A stretch of DNA of 64,000 nucleotides, from NCBI GenBank assembly GCA_023014485.1, contig JAJOZX010005513.1, positions 218,501-282,500 of the forward strand, in the 5' to 3' direction. This document shows positions 10,301 through 19,682 of this stretch, one piece after another. The position numbers and the translations under genes are program-made. The notes under the pieces were generated by a model, which saw nothing but the letters and a program-made list of their open reading frames with translations, searched no databases and was not told the origin of the DNA. Within the stretch, counting starts at the first letter, position 1. Each line of letters starts with the position of its first letter. The stretch comes from Bathynomus jamesi. Its lineage: Eukaryota; Arthropoda; Malacostraca; Isopoda; Cirolanidae.

Positions 10301-10349
10301 TATACTTCAGACGTTTCGACAAATCTTTTATCATCATCAGTAAATCATA
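10301..10349 (-). ncRNA. Hammerhead ribozyme-like motif, left arm (antisense)
   Basis: On the minus strand: core CTGATGA (10334-10340), stem II GATAAA/TTTGTC with AGA loop, GAAA (about 10314-10317), a two-pair stem III (AC/GT) and cleavage-site GTC (10310-10312). Stem I is weaker than in the opposite arm because it relies on wobble pairs. It is a diverged inverted copy of the motif at 10501-10549. Confidence 0.55.
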
Positions 10350-10500
10350 AATCTTCAAACCTTAAAACAAAAATAAGAAGAAATAATTAAAATTAAATCA
10401 ATACAAATTAAAATCATTAAAATTTTAATGATTTTAATTTTCTTTGTATTGATGTAATTTTAATTATTTCTTCTTATTTTTGTTTTAAGGTTTTAAGATT

Positions 10501-10549
10501 TATAATTCACTGATGATGACAAAAGATTTGTCGAAACGTCTGAAGTATA
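10501..10549 (+). ncRNA. Hammerhead ribozyme, right arm
   Basis: All parts of the hammerhead fold can be laid out: stem I TATAATTCA (10501-10509) with TGAAGTATA (10541-10549), eight of nine paired; core CTGATGA (10510-10516); stem II GACAAA-AGA-TTTGTC (10518-10532); GAAA (10533-10536); stem III only AC/GT; cleavage triplet GTC (10538-10540). Such very short stem III is typical of hammerheads in Penelope-like elements, which are thought to work as dimers. Activity and transcription are inferred, not shown. Confidence 0.72.
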
Positions 10550-10645
10550 AAAATAAACGAAAATGTTTGCTGTTGTGTTGGTCCTTCTTTTCGTCTGTAA
10601 GCTCCGTTTCCCTAAGGAGAAGTCAATAGCTTTGATATACACGTG

Positions 10646-10654
<9 letters not shown>

Positions 10655-10678
<24 letters not shown>

Positions 10679-10682
10679 CACA

Positions 10683-10740
<58 letters not shown>
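10655..10740. repeat. (CA)n and (TA)n tracts
   Basis: CA run (10656-10677) followed by a TA run (10685-10740). The sequence after it to 10940 has no recognisable gene. Confidence 0.9.
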
Positions 10741-10744
<4 letters not shown>

Positions 10745-10940
10745 GACAAAATAATGGAAAAGCTCGCATTTTCGGTGCTGTACTTTCTGATATCACTAAT
10801 GGCGTTAAATATATTTTACTAAGTTGATATGTGAATGCATATAATGAGAATTCCATTTGGGTATGTTGATATTGGTATTTCCTGTTCTTGTAGAATAAAT
10901 AGATGAAGTTGCAGTTCGAAAAGTTGGATCAATGAAAGAA

Positions 10941-11040
10941 AGCCACCCCCAAAAGTTTCTAGTAAACAATGCCACCCTAAAAAATTATCAAGTAAACAAT
11001 GCCACCCCCGAAAATCACTAAAGTAAAGAATGTAAGTAAA
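10941..11040. repeat. Minisatellite, about three 30-bp units
   Basis: Three imperfect units each start GCCACCC and end AGTAAA(C/G)AAT, with about 30-base periodicity. Confidence 0.7.
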
Positions 11041-11305
11041 AACACGTTCATGATGAATTGTTTATTATTTATTAATAGGAATAATGTTAAGTAAAAACAA
11101 AATTGTTTTCACGGAGAATGAAATTAAAATTTATAGATGTCACAACTCTCAAATATGTTCCCATAGTTTAAAGAAACTATTTTCAAAGTAACGATCTTAC
11201 CACATCGAATATTTTAACGAAAATATCATGACGTAACCTGACTGTTAAAAAGAGATGATTCAAGGAGCCCGTTTGCTGGGTGTTTCAGTATTTTATATAT
11301 ATATA

Positions 11306-12585
11306 TCAGGTCATCCCATAAGTAATGTCGTTTTTTACGATAATAGATTAAGTTTAAAGTAGTCCTACTCGGTTTAAGCATAAATTTTCTGAAGGTTATA
11401 TCTAAGAGGAGATCTCTCGTGTTTCGCTACATACTTTACAGACCTTCACCGGTGAAGATGTGTTTTTTGCTTTATGTGAACCCCTCATAGACATGGCGGT
11501 ATCAGAAGAGCATATCAGGCATACTCTAATGCTTTACGAGTTCAAAAAAGGGAATAGTGCTACTGAAGCAACGCGAAACATTCAGGACGTTTATGGCAAC
11601 GATATTCTGCATGTGAGGAAATGTCAAAGATGGTTTCAAAAGTTTAGGAATGGTGACTGCTGTTTGACAGATGCAGCACGCTCTGGACGCCCTGCTGAGT
11701 TTGATGATGACCTGCTGTTAGCCGCACTTGAAGAAGACTGTTCAACAACTGTCGAAGAAGAATTGGCCCAGAAACTCAATTCATCCCCGTCCACCATCCA
11801 TCGACATTTGCAACAACTCGGGAAAGTGCCTAAGTTAGGAAAATGGGTGCCACATGAATTGTCGGTCGACAATCTGAGGGTGCGGGTAAACATTAGCACA
11901 GCTCTTCATTCCCGTGAACTCCAAGATCCGTTTTTGCACCGTTTAGTGACTGGTGATGAAAAGTGGATACTGTACCAGAATGTCAAGCGCCATCGACAGT
12001 GGGTTTGTGCCGGAGAACCAGCGACACCACAGCCAAAATCAAATCTTCACCCTCGGAAGGTGTTGCTTAGTGTTTGGTGGGATGAAGGTGGTGTAATACA
12101 CTTTGAAACCTTACCACACAACCAAACAATCACCGCTCAAGTCTACTGTCAACAACTGGATCGATTGAACACTGCACTAAAGGAAAAGAGACCTTTGGTT
12201 AATCGGAAAGGAATCGTGTTCCACCACGACAACGCACGTCCTCATACCGCTCGGATCACTTTTGCAAAAATTGAGGAGCTTGGGTGGGAGAAACTTCCAC
12301 ATCCTCCATATTCTCCAGACTTTGCGCCTTCAGATTATCATCTCTTCAGGAGTCTGCAAAACTATCTTGACGAGAAACAATATACTTCTTTAGATGACCT
12401 GCACACCAATGTTTGTACGTTTTTTGCCTCAAAACCGCCTGAATTTTATAAACATGGCATTGAAAAGCTTGTAGGACGTTGGCAGAGTGTCATTGATTCC
12501 AATGGAAAATATATACGATTAAATTTTTTTTTTTTTTTGTCCTTCAAATTCCGATCTAAAAAACATTACTTATGGGATGACCTGA
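11306..12585 (+). mobile_element. Mariner (DD34D) transposon, copy 1, near full length
   Basis: The ends TCAGGTCATCCCATAAGTAA and TTACTTATGGGATGACCTGA are perfect inverted repeats at the tips, with TA on each side (11304-11305, 12586-12587). The length of about 1.28 kb is normal for mariner. A second, damaged copy lies at 31967-33232; the two are very similar over their whole length, so this family moved fairly recently. Confidence 0.95.
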
Positions 12586-12614
12586 TATATAAATATAATA
12601 TACAGTATATATAG
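11493..12614 (+). CDS. Mariner transposase (DD34D), open frame
   Basis: The enzyme excises and integrates its element by a DD34D active site. Start taken at MAVSEEHIRHTLMLYEFKKG; an upstream in-frame Met at 11460 precedes the conserved region. N-terminal HTH: KCQRWFQKFRNGD and HRHLQQLGKVPKLGKWVPHE, with the mariner WVPHEL signature. Catalytic Asps: GDEKWILY, HHDNARPHT and YSPDFAPSDYHLF, with 34 residues between the last two. One extra Glu (VEEELAQ) distinguishes it from copy 2 (VEEVAQ). The natural end should be near IRLN (about 12525); the stop is lost in a poly-T run, so the frame reads through the terminal repeat to 12614. Possibly active or recently so; the read-through tail is the main doubt. 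Confidence 0.85.
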   Translation: MAVSEEHIRHTLMLYEFKKGNSATEATRNIQDVYGNDILHVRKCQRWFQKFRNGDCCLTDAARSGRPAEFDDDLLLAALEEDCSTTVEEELAQKLNSSPSTIHRHLQQLGKVPKLGKWVPHELSVDNLRVRVNISTALHSRELQDPFLHRLVTGDEKWILYQNVKRHRQWVCAGEPATPQPKSNLHPRKVLLSVWWDEGGVIHFETLPHNQTITAQVYCQQLDRLNTALKEKRPLVNRKGIVFHHDNARPHTARITFAKIEELGWEKLPHPPYSPDFAPSDYHLFRSLQNYLDEKQYTSLDDLHTNVCTFFASKPPEFYKHGIEKLVGRWQSVIDSNGKYIRLNFFFFLSFKFRSKKHYLWDDLIYKYNIQYI

Positions 12615-13005
12615 GGTGTCCCGTAAGTCTGGAACCATAGGGTAAAATGAGTAATTCATGTTTTTCCGTTTATGCAAGTGCGCATGATGTCTTTGAGTAA
12701 GGAAGAACGCATCCAAGTAATTCTGCTCGTAGGAAATCGGAGTCAGTGGGAGGTCGCTGAGGAATTTAACGGATTGTATCCGGACCGCGCGGTGATAACA
12801 CACAGCTGTGTCGGCAAACTTGTAGCAAAGTTCAGGGAAATGGAATCCATAGGAGATAAACCATGCAGTGGACCTCCGAGGACAGCCACCGACGATGACA
12901 CAGCCGCTACCATCCTCGCTCATTTCACAGTCCCCAAAAGTCTCTCCGGCGTTTTTATTGCCGTTTTTATCATTTTGCCCTATGGTTCCAGACTTACGGG
13001 ACACC
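12612..13005 (+). mobile_element. Mariner-group MITE, about 394 bp, retaining a transposase N-terminus
   Basis: Ends GGGTGTCCCGTAAGTCTGGA and TCCAGACTTACGGGACACC. Internal frame 12672-12950 reads MQVRMMSLSKEERIQVILLV and then the HTH region also seen in family A (NGLYPDRAVITHSCVGKLVA), up to LAHF. The middle and C-terminal transposase are deleted, and the frame runs straight into the right terminal repeat. It lies 27 bases from the mariner above. Confidence 0.85.
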
Positions 13006-13012
13006 AGTAGTG

Positions 13013-13605
13013 TGGGCGCAAAAAGGGAGAGTGCAAGAATGCTGCAGAGATAATGATCAATGTTGCAGAGGGGGTGGGGTATGCAATGAAGGGGGAGAAG
13101 GGAGGATGACCTCCCCCCAAAGGGGTAGCCTTAACCTGAGAGAGGAGAGACGGAGGAGGTCTTTGGGGGAGAAGGTGGGATGTCCTCACCCCCCCAAAGG
13201 GAAACAACCTAAGTCTTAACCTAAGAAGGAAGGGGAGAGAGTTCTTTATTCTACCAGATCCGCATCATTATGAGCGTCCAGGGGCCAAGCAGGTCTTATA
13301 TTGAGGATGGTGAGTTGTCAGATATCACTTTTTATATATGGAGGGGGTTACCAGATAGCATTTATTTTAATTGTTCAGGTATACATCATTAGGGAGAGTT
13401 GGCAGATAGCGCCATTTATTTTAATTCACACGAGTTGCCAAATAATGTTTTTATTTATTAAAAGCATGCGAAACTTTCTCCTTAAAGTTATTCAACAAGA
13501 GAGCTAATTATTAAAACGAAACAATATTATCAATAAAAGAAATACATTTAAACTGAAATAAATAAAACACCATTACATCATTCTGTTTATTTAGACGAAT
13601 TATTG
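13013..13605. repeat. Interspersed repeat R1, copy 1
   Basis: The two edges recur in inverted orientation at 33265-33867: GGGAGAGTGCAAGAATG near one end and AACACCATTACATCATTCTG near the other. The interior contains C-rich blocks and several CAGATAGC-like words. No frame with a recognisable domain; likely a non-autonomous element of unknown class. Confidence 0.6.
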
Positions 13606-13839
13606 GAAATATCTAGAAGATAAATATACACTCCTATACTGTACATACGATAGATTGATCAAAAATAAAATAAAAAATAATATAATACGAAACGTATAAT
13701 CATCAAAATAATAGTTCAGGCGAAATACACACACACACACAATTGTATTTGACCGACTTCCTTAAAATTGACCAGCAAAAGTAGTAGTTTATGTAAACTT
13801 CCTTCTGTCTATTTACTTTTGACAATCCTTTCTATACAA

Positions 13840-14725
13840 CAGGGGCCTTCAACCTGGGCGGTAGCGCCCACTAGTGGGCGAATTGTGATTTTAGGTGGGC
13901 GGTAGAAAATTTTCACGAAAACTGTAATTAGATTCACTTAAGGGTGTGGTAAATATGAAAATTTAGACTTCAAAAGACCCGATCTAAATCGACGAAAAAT
14001 ATAGTTAGCACTAAGATCACACGTACGCACACACAAACACAATCGTTTTCTTCTACAATCTACATCTATTCTACAATAAAAGAAAATTGAATTGATTGTT
14101 ATCAATCAAAGATGATCTCACAGCTAGTGACTTGGAAAAATATAGTAGTCATCTTGATGCACTAAAAATTGACTCTGAAAATCGCCTTCAAGACATTATC
14201 AACCTTAAAGTCGATGCGTGGATGGAGACTCCTTTTATTATAAACGTATGTGATGTTGAGGTTACCTGTCAAGAGGAATTATTGCAATTAAAATATGACG
14301 CTGAGTGCAAAGCAAATTTCAAAGAAGGTGGATACCTACAACTTTGGCAGAAAAAAAAAATACCCAAGCTGTATCCACATTTATGGAATAAGATTTCCAC
14401 TACTAGTAGCTTTCCCTACCTCATATCTGGTTGAATCAGGATTCAGTGTAGTGAACCACATTCTTACCAAAGAAAGAAATCGTTTGAGTATAGCAGAGAG
14501 AGGAGATCTTCGTTTGTTTCTTACTGAAATAAAACCCAACTTAAAGTTTTAATTAGCAAGCATCAACCACAAGGCTCTCATTAAAGGTAATTAAACATTT
14601 ATTTTCTTTTTTCTTTTATTAATTATGATGATTTATTTTTTTTGCCCTAAGGTGGGCGATAAGTTTTTTAATTCTCAAAAAATAAAAAAAGTGGGCGGTA
14701 AGCTAAAAAAGGTTGAAAGCCCCTG
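13840..14725 (+). mobile_element. hAT-type transposon relic with perfect 8-bp target duplication
   Basis: Ends CAGGGGCCTTCAACCTGGGC and ...AAAGGTTGAAAGCCCCTG form an imperfect inverted repeat. The flanks are CTATACAA on both sides (13832-13839 and 14726-14733). TGGGCG(G/A)TA words recur near both ends. An 8-bp duplication, CAGGG tips and the encoded dimerisation domain identify hAT. At 886 bp it is an internal-deletion derivative. Confidence 0.92.
14096..14552 (+). pseudogene. hAT transposase C-terminal fragment (dimerisation domain)
   Basis: One frame (14096-14434) and an overlapping frame (14295-14552) together give the C-terminal part of a hAT transposase of the type also found in ZBED-like domesticated proteins. 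The dimerisation motif FPTSYLVESGFSVVNHIL and the RNRLSIAERGDLRLFL block are clear. A frameshift occurs in the poly-A run near 14350-14360. The catalytic and zinc-finger parts are absent. Confidence 0.8.
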
Positions 14726-14733
14726 CTATACAA

Positions 14734-15329
14734 TCTCTCTTCATTTTCGTACAATTTTTTTTTTCGTTGGAGTGAGCAATCAGTAATATATATATATAAA
14801 GATAAACAAACACCAAAAGAAATAATTATTTAAACTAACTTCACCTAAAGTGTTTATTGTCATATGGACTATAGTCTGCCAATAAACCTTTTCATTTCAT
14901 TCCTTCTTTGAAATCGTCTCTGGAAGAAACAATGTACAAATTGCCTCAGGCCGACCGCAAAGCCTAACCGCAAAGGACCATTTGGCCTAATTTCATCCCT
15001 TCTCTCCAGATTTTCCTTCACTGACTTCATATATTATAATTGCCATTACCATTACTACTGAAGTTAAGAGTTTTGATTATTCTATTTGGATATAATATTC
15101 TTTTTTAAAAATATAAATAAAGGAATGAAAAAGACAAAAATATTTATAATTTCTTGTGGAGAATATATTTAATACACAGATTTTCAAAAGACCTTTTAGA
15201 GAAGAAAAAAATATACATGCGAGGATTATATGCAATAAATTCACACACACACACATACACACACACAACCAAATCCACAAGTCAGGAATCTTGGGAAAGC
15301 CGAGATTAGTATGGCCGCAAAACAATGCA
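14734..15329. other. No gene recognised
   Basis: AT-rich, with short TA and CA runs (15240-15267). From 15271 the sequence ATCCACAAGTCAGGAATC starts a host repeat that recurs at 18172. Confidence 0.6.
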
Positions 15330-15593
15330 GTAGGGTGTGCCCATTGTATATATGACAAAATTTTAAAATTGACTCTCAGCTTAGCACACAATGTGAATTG
15401 GTTACATATCGAACCAAAACTTTTCAGGAAAAATCTTGTTCATTTTAATGAATATTAAGTGGGTGCTGAACGACTTCAAAAGCTCGTCTAAACCTGTCAT
15501 TCTCAGTCACTCGCGAACCTTACGTCGGTGCAGATAGGCAATGCTAATTTTTCTCACACGCTCACAAACACATTTACATGTGTGTATACGTAT

Positions 15594-15705
15594 TAGAGGC
15601 CTGCCGCGGGTTGCCCGCGGGTACCAACATTGCGGGCGTGATGTGGGCCCCACTTCAAAATACTTGCGGGTGCGGGTCAAGTTAAGGTGCCCGCGCAGAC
15701 CTCTA
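15594..15705. mobile_element. 112-bp GC-rich MITE with 8-bp target duplication
   Basis: Ends TAGAGGCCTGC and GCAGACCTCTA (inverted), flanked by ATACGTAT on both sides (15586-15593, 15706-15713). The interior is rich in GCGGG. TIR and duplication length point to a hAT-group MITE. Confidence 0.85.
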
Positions 15706-15880
15706 ATACGTATACAACCATATGTATATATATAGTTGTGTTTTTCTGTTTCAGATTTTCAGATAGTGTTTAGAATATGATATTCGATCCTTATAGTGGT
15801 TAAGCAAAATTGTCTTCTACAAGAAGTAAAGAAGCTTTTATGTTAGAAATTCCATTTGCACACCTACCAGAGACAAAACT

Positions 15881-17707
15881 ATGGCAGGTATAGACAAGAA
15901 AGAAGTCAAGAAACAGCAACGAATCATGAAGCGAGAACGAGCATTGGAATCACAGCGTTTGAAAGCTCATTCAGAAATGCAAGAAACTCTCGCAACTGTT
16001 GTTTGTAGCATCAGTTCCAGCAGCGATGAAGATATTTGCCTTCCCTCAACTTCAACCTACAATACAGATAAAGCTCTAAAGGAAGTTTCAATTCGTAAGG
16101 CACCTAAACGAGGCACTGAACAGGTAATTGATAGAGCAGTTGTCTCTGCACTGGACAGAACATCAACAAGAAGTAGAAGTGCATCGCATATTATCAGTGC
16201 CGTAGCACAAAGTCTTGGACATGACGTTGGTGACATGATAATTAGTCACAGGGCCATTCATCGGGTTAGAGCCAAATATCGGAAAACTAGTGCGCTGGAA
16301 ATAAAAAAACTCCTTCGGCAATGCTCATGTCCCTTTTGTTTTACGCTGGGATGGCAAAATGTTACCAGACCTCACAAGTCAAGATCAGGCAAATGTTGAT
16401 CGCTTACCAATCGCGGTTTCTGGAAATGGTGTTGAAAAATTACTGTGTCCCAAAACTTCCTGATACCACTGGAGAGACGGTCGCTAAAGCAGTAATTGAA
16501 ACAATTGGAGAGTGGAATATCACACACAAAATTATTGGCTTGAGTTTCGATACCACTGCCAGCAACACTGGACGAAGGGCAGGTACATGCACTATACTAG
16601 AGCAATACCTTAAAAAGGATATACTTTTTCTGGCATGCAGACATCACATTCATGAGCTTGTTTTGTGCAAAGCATATGAGATACTTTTGAACGATAACTC
16701 AAAATCTCCAAACATAGAGATTTTCAAGCATTTCCAGAAATTCTGTCCAAAGGTAGTTCAAAATGAGTATCGGCCCATTACCCATGCAGATGTTGGCGCA
16801 GAAGAAATTATTGCTCTTAAAGATGACATTATCATGTTCACAAACGCAACCCTACACGAACAACAGCCTCGGGATGATTATCGAGAGCTTCTGGAGCTCT
16901 CAATCATATTTTTGGGCGGGATTCCAATCACAGGTATTTCTTTTAAGCACCCAGGTCCTGTCCATCGAGCAAGATGGATGTCAAGAGCCATTTACTCTCT
17001 CAAAATGTGGTTGTTTAAAAATTAATTCGATCTACAGAAGGAAATACCGAATTTGAGATTAAAAGGAAATGCAGCTTCAGAAAGGAAATGGGTAAACTTT
17101 TTAAATTTTAATATATTTCTTGTAAAGATATATTTAAAAGCATGGTTCCAAAGCTGTGTGGCCATAAAGGCTCCAGCAAATGATCTGAAGCTCTTTCAAG
17201 AGCTGAACTGTCTTGGAAATCAAAATCTATCAAATGCTCTTACTACTGTCTTTGGACGCCACCTGTGGTACTTAAATGAGGTAAATGTTGCTCTTGCATT
17301 TTTTGATCCAGAGATATCATTTGATGTCAAAAGGATGATGGCCAAAATTGCAAATGAAGTTCCTTGCCATGAAGATTTTGTGCGTAGGGTTCAGCCCTTT
17401 GATCCTTCTCACAAAACTTTACCTGATTTTTGCACGCAAAGAACCAAATCATTTTTCACAATCACAGGAGTATTCGCAGAATTTCTTCATGAAGATCCTG
17501 AAAGGTGGTCAGTTTCGACACATTACAATGCCGCAAAAGAAAGTTAAAAATTTGAGAGTTGTAAATGATCTTGCAGAACATGGTGTGGCTCTCATTACGA
17601 AGTTCAATGCAACACTAATGACAGATGAAAATCAAAAACAGTACCTTTTGCAGGTTGTAGAACATCATAATAGGAAACAAAACCTCAAAGCCAAGAAATA
17701 TTACTAA
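15881..17707 (+). pseudogene. CxxH transposase-like protein of the TAGGGTG element, broken
   Basis: Frames starting MAGIDKKEVKKQQRIMKRER cover about 600 residues with frameshifts near 16325 and 17535 and a stop near 17023. Blocks in order: a basic N-terminus, SALDRTSTRSRSASHIISAV and SLGHDV (about 16140-16230), a candidate catalytic strand GLSFDTTASNTGRRAG (16540-16590), FLACRHHIHELVL with a CxxH motif (about 16630-16670), PVHRARWMSRAIYSLKMWLF (about 16960), and a C-terminal region to KAKKYY. The D..TNTG, CxxH and RW order is shared with the protein at 48218-50658. Several eukaryotic cut-and-paste superfamilies, including hAT, carry a CxxH signature between their second and third acidic residues. 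Transposase is therefore likely, but the superfamily is undecided. Confidence 0.65.
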
Positions 17708-18080
17708 AAAATGTGTTAATAAGTGTTGTTCAAAAAATATACTGTGGTTATTTTATGTGTAAAATATATTGTGTAGTTTTTGTATAGGCCTACAAAAAGA
17801 TTAAAAAAGATAGGCTTAATTGAATGTTCAGAAGACTCCAAAAGTATATTTGTTAAATTTTGAAAATAATTAAGCTCAAGTTGAAATAACGTCTTAAAAG
17901 TATGGAATTTATTTAGTTATGGTACAACTTTTTTGAAGTGGGACTTTTCAGTGAATTGAGCACCCTGTTAATATTAACTAAATTTAATAAAATTTTGTCT
18001 ATATTAGTTTTTCATTCATTGCCACAAAATAAAGATATGTGGTATTAGAAAAAATAAAGTTTAGTTTTAGGCACACCCTA

Positions 18081-18130
18081 ATAATGCACATTCTGCTTGT
18101 AGAAATCTCTCACACACACACACACACACC

Positions 18131-18161
<31 letters not shown>

Positions 18162-18250
18162 TATATATAATCCACAAGTCAGGAATCATGGGAAAGCTGA
18201 GAATAGTATGACCTCAAAACATAATAATGCACATTCTGTTTGTAGAAATC
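18081..18250. repeat. Right part of split host repeat and a second, intact copy
   Basis: 18083-18105 continues the repeat interrupted by the TAGGGTG element; CA and TA runs follow; then 18172-18250 repeats the whole unit (CACAAGTCAGGAATCATGGG ... AATGCACATTCTGTTTGTAG). A related GTATGG(C/G)CGCAAA word recurs at 18421 and 18517. Confidence 0.7.
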
Positions 18251-18740
18251 TTCTAGATTTCTTATTTTCTAATGATCTTTGTGTTACTGTGCTGTTTCTG
18301 GTAATGTCAGGATTATGAAGAATAATGGCGCTAATTTTGTTTCCTGTGGTACTGAGCTGAGCGACTCTGATGACGATATTCCTATAACGACTTGCATCCG
18401 AAAAATTGAGGATCAGATAGTATGGCCGCAAAAATAATGAAATAATGTGATAAAGATGGTTGGTCAATGTTGCGAGGGATATTGCATAAAGGGGTGGGTT
18501 GGGAAAACCGAGAAAAGTATGGGCGCAAATGCAAATATTGTCGTGGTAGAGACTGCAAGGGTAATACACATGTGAGCATTAAATCTACGGAGAGAATATA
18601 AAGACACCATTAGTCGTCCAAAGCATGGACCCATAATATAGGTGTTACGATTGGTACACAATTATCATAGCCCGCCCAGTTACATGACAACCAATCATTA
18701 AACTTACGAACCGCTCTTAGTCTTTTGGGGCGGTGCTTGG
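18251..18740. other. No gene recognised
   Basis: Contains words shared with repeat R1 (GGTTGG...TATGGGCGCAAA). The left boundary of the virus-like segment is probably within or just after this stretch, but no terminal repeat was identified. Confidence 0.5.
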
Positions 18741-18820
18741 GATCATGCATATAAAAGGAAATATTTTCAGCTGGGAGTCACAGTAGTTATTTTCACCAGT
18801 GAATAAACATTCCCTCCGCC
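18740..18820 (+). promoter_or_regulatory. Candidate TATA promoter
   Basis: TATAAAAG at 18750-18757 lies about 70 bases before an ATG with a split, spliced-looking frame. A TCACAGT initiator-like word is about 26 bases downstream of the TATA box, at 18778-18784. Spacing fits an RNA polymerase II core promoter; function is inferred. Confidence 0.5.
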
Positions 18821-19495
18821 ATGAATCAAGAACTTTATAGTTTACCGGATTTATATCAAGATGGTGACATTGTAGCGTTGTCCACAATTAATCTTTTTAA
18901 CGCGCTGACCGGGATGGATTATTTCCAACGCAAACCGTTGATGATATTTGCAATGACGCTCCTTACGATCCGACGCAAGGGACAGCCGTAGAAATGTAAG
19001 TGCCTATAATTTTATGGTTTGGAGTCAGTCGCAAACTTGTGCATGCCAGAAAGAGCACTGTTCTGGATTATTTCATCATATATATGGAGGGTTGTAGTAA
19101 TTCATCTCATCACATTAAAAATTACTTCATCTAGGTATCCGCAATTATGCTAAAATCCTGTTTTGATTCATTGAATTTTTTTATAATAATCTTTTGCATG
19201 TTTTTTTATAAATTCAAATGTTATTCGGAATTATCTCTTAAATGAACTTCTCTGAGCGGTTCAAAGACATCTTCACATTGTAATTCTTACTATATGTATA
19301 CTCTGTATATGTTTTTATTAAAAAAGATTCAGTACGAACTAATGAATTATTCTTTCTCCTTTAAGGTCCGATGAGGATTTGACACGTGTTATACAATCTT
19401 CGTTTTGAAGAATCCCATATCATGGACCTGAATACGGAGGTAGAAGATTTACCGAGCAGTCAGCCTAACGATTGTCACATCATAAACGAAATAAT
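18821..19495 (+). pseudogene. Unknown two-exon gene at left side of virus-like segment
   Basis: MNQELYSLPDLYQDGDIVAL begins at 18821. The frame shifts near 18915-18930 and continues to GAAAT|GTAAGT, a good splice donor (GT at 18996). A polypyrimidine stretch and TTAAG form an acceptor at 19365, preceded by ACTAATG, a plausible branch site. Joining keeps the frame (…EM, then SDEDLTRVIQSSF), ending or shifting near 19408; the +1 frame then runs to about 19495. No family recognised. It reads away from the capsid and protease genes. It may be an early gene of the virus-like element, or a chance structure. Confidence 0.35.
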
Positions 19496-19682
19496 GTATG
19501 TTTTTTTGTTTCGATCTTTTTTGGGGGGGGAAGAAGACAAGGTATTTTCACCAATTTATTAAATGAAAGAAATCATGTTCTTAATACAATAACCATCTTA
19601 AATTACAAAATATACAAACTAACATTATTGGTTACAAATATATATACTATATATATATATACACACACACACGAACAAAACA

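Larger units (their letters stand above)
10216..10580. repeat. (TA)n followed by a large perfect-type hairpin repeat with hammerhead cores
   Basis: After a TA tract (10216-10262), AAGGACCAACACAACAGCAA starts an arm of about 155 bases whose inverted copy ends TGCTGTTGTGTTGGTCCTT at 10580. The centre is AT-rich around 10420-10430. Each arm holds a hammerhead-type core (CTGATGA...GAAAC). Hammerhead motifs are known in Penelope-like retroelements and retrozymes, and Penelope-like elements favour AT-rich targets, so this may be a non-autonomous relic of such an element. No reverse transcriptase is visible nearby. Confidence 0.75.
15330..18080 (+). mobile_element. TAGGGTG-ended DNA transposon, decayed autonomous-size copy
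   Basis: The left tip TAGGGTGTGCC (15331) matches the inverted right tip GGCACACCCTA (ends 18080). The flanking 8-mers are ACAATGCA and ATAATGCA (7/8), an imperfect target duplication. The host repeat is split around it: its left part ends at 15329 and its right part (AATGCACATTCTG) resumes at 18083; an unsplit copy is at 18172-18250. The element carries a large transposase-like gene related to the one in 47561-50972, and a nested 112-bp MITE (15594-15705). Confidence 0.75.

Noticed and set aside
10216..10580. Intrinsic terminator or attachment site in the large hairpin
   Set aside because: The genome is clearly eukaryotic and the hairpin is a repeat with hammerhead cores.
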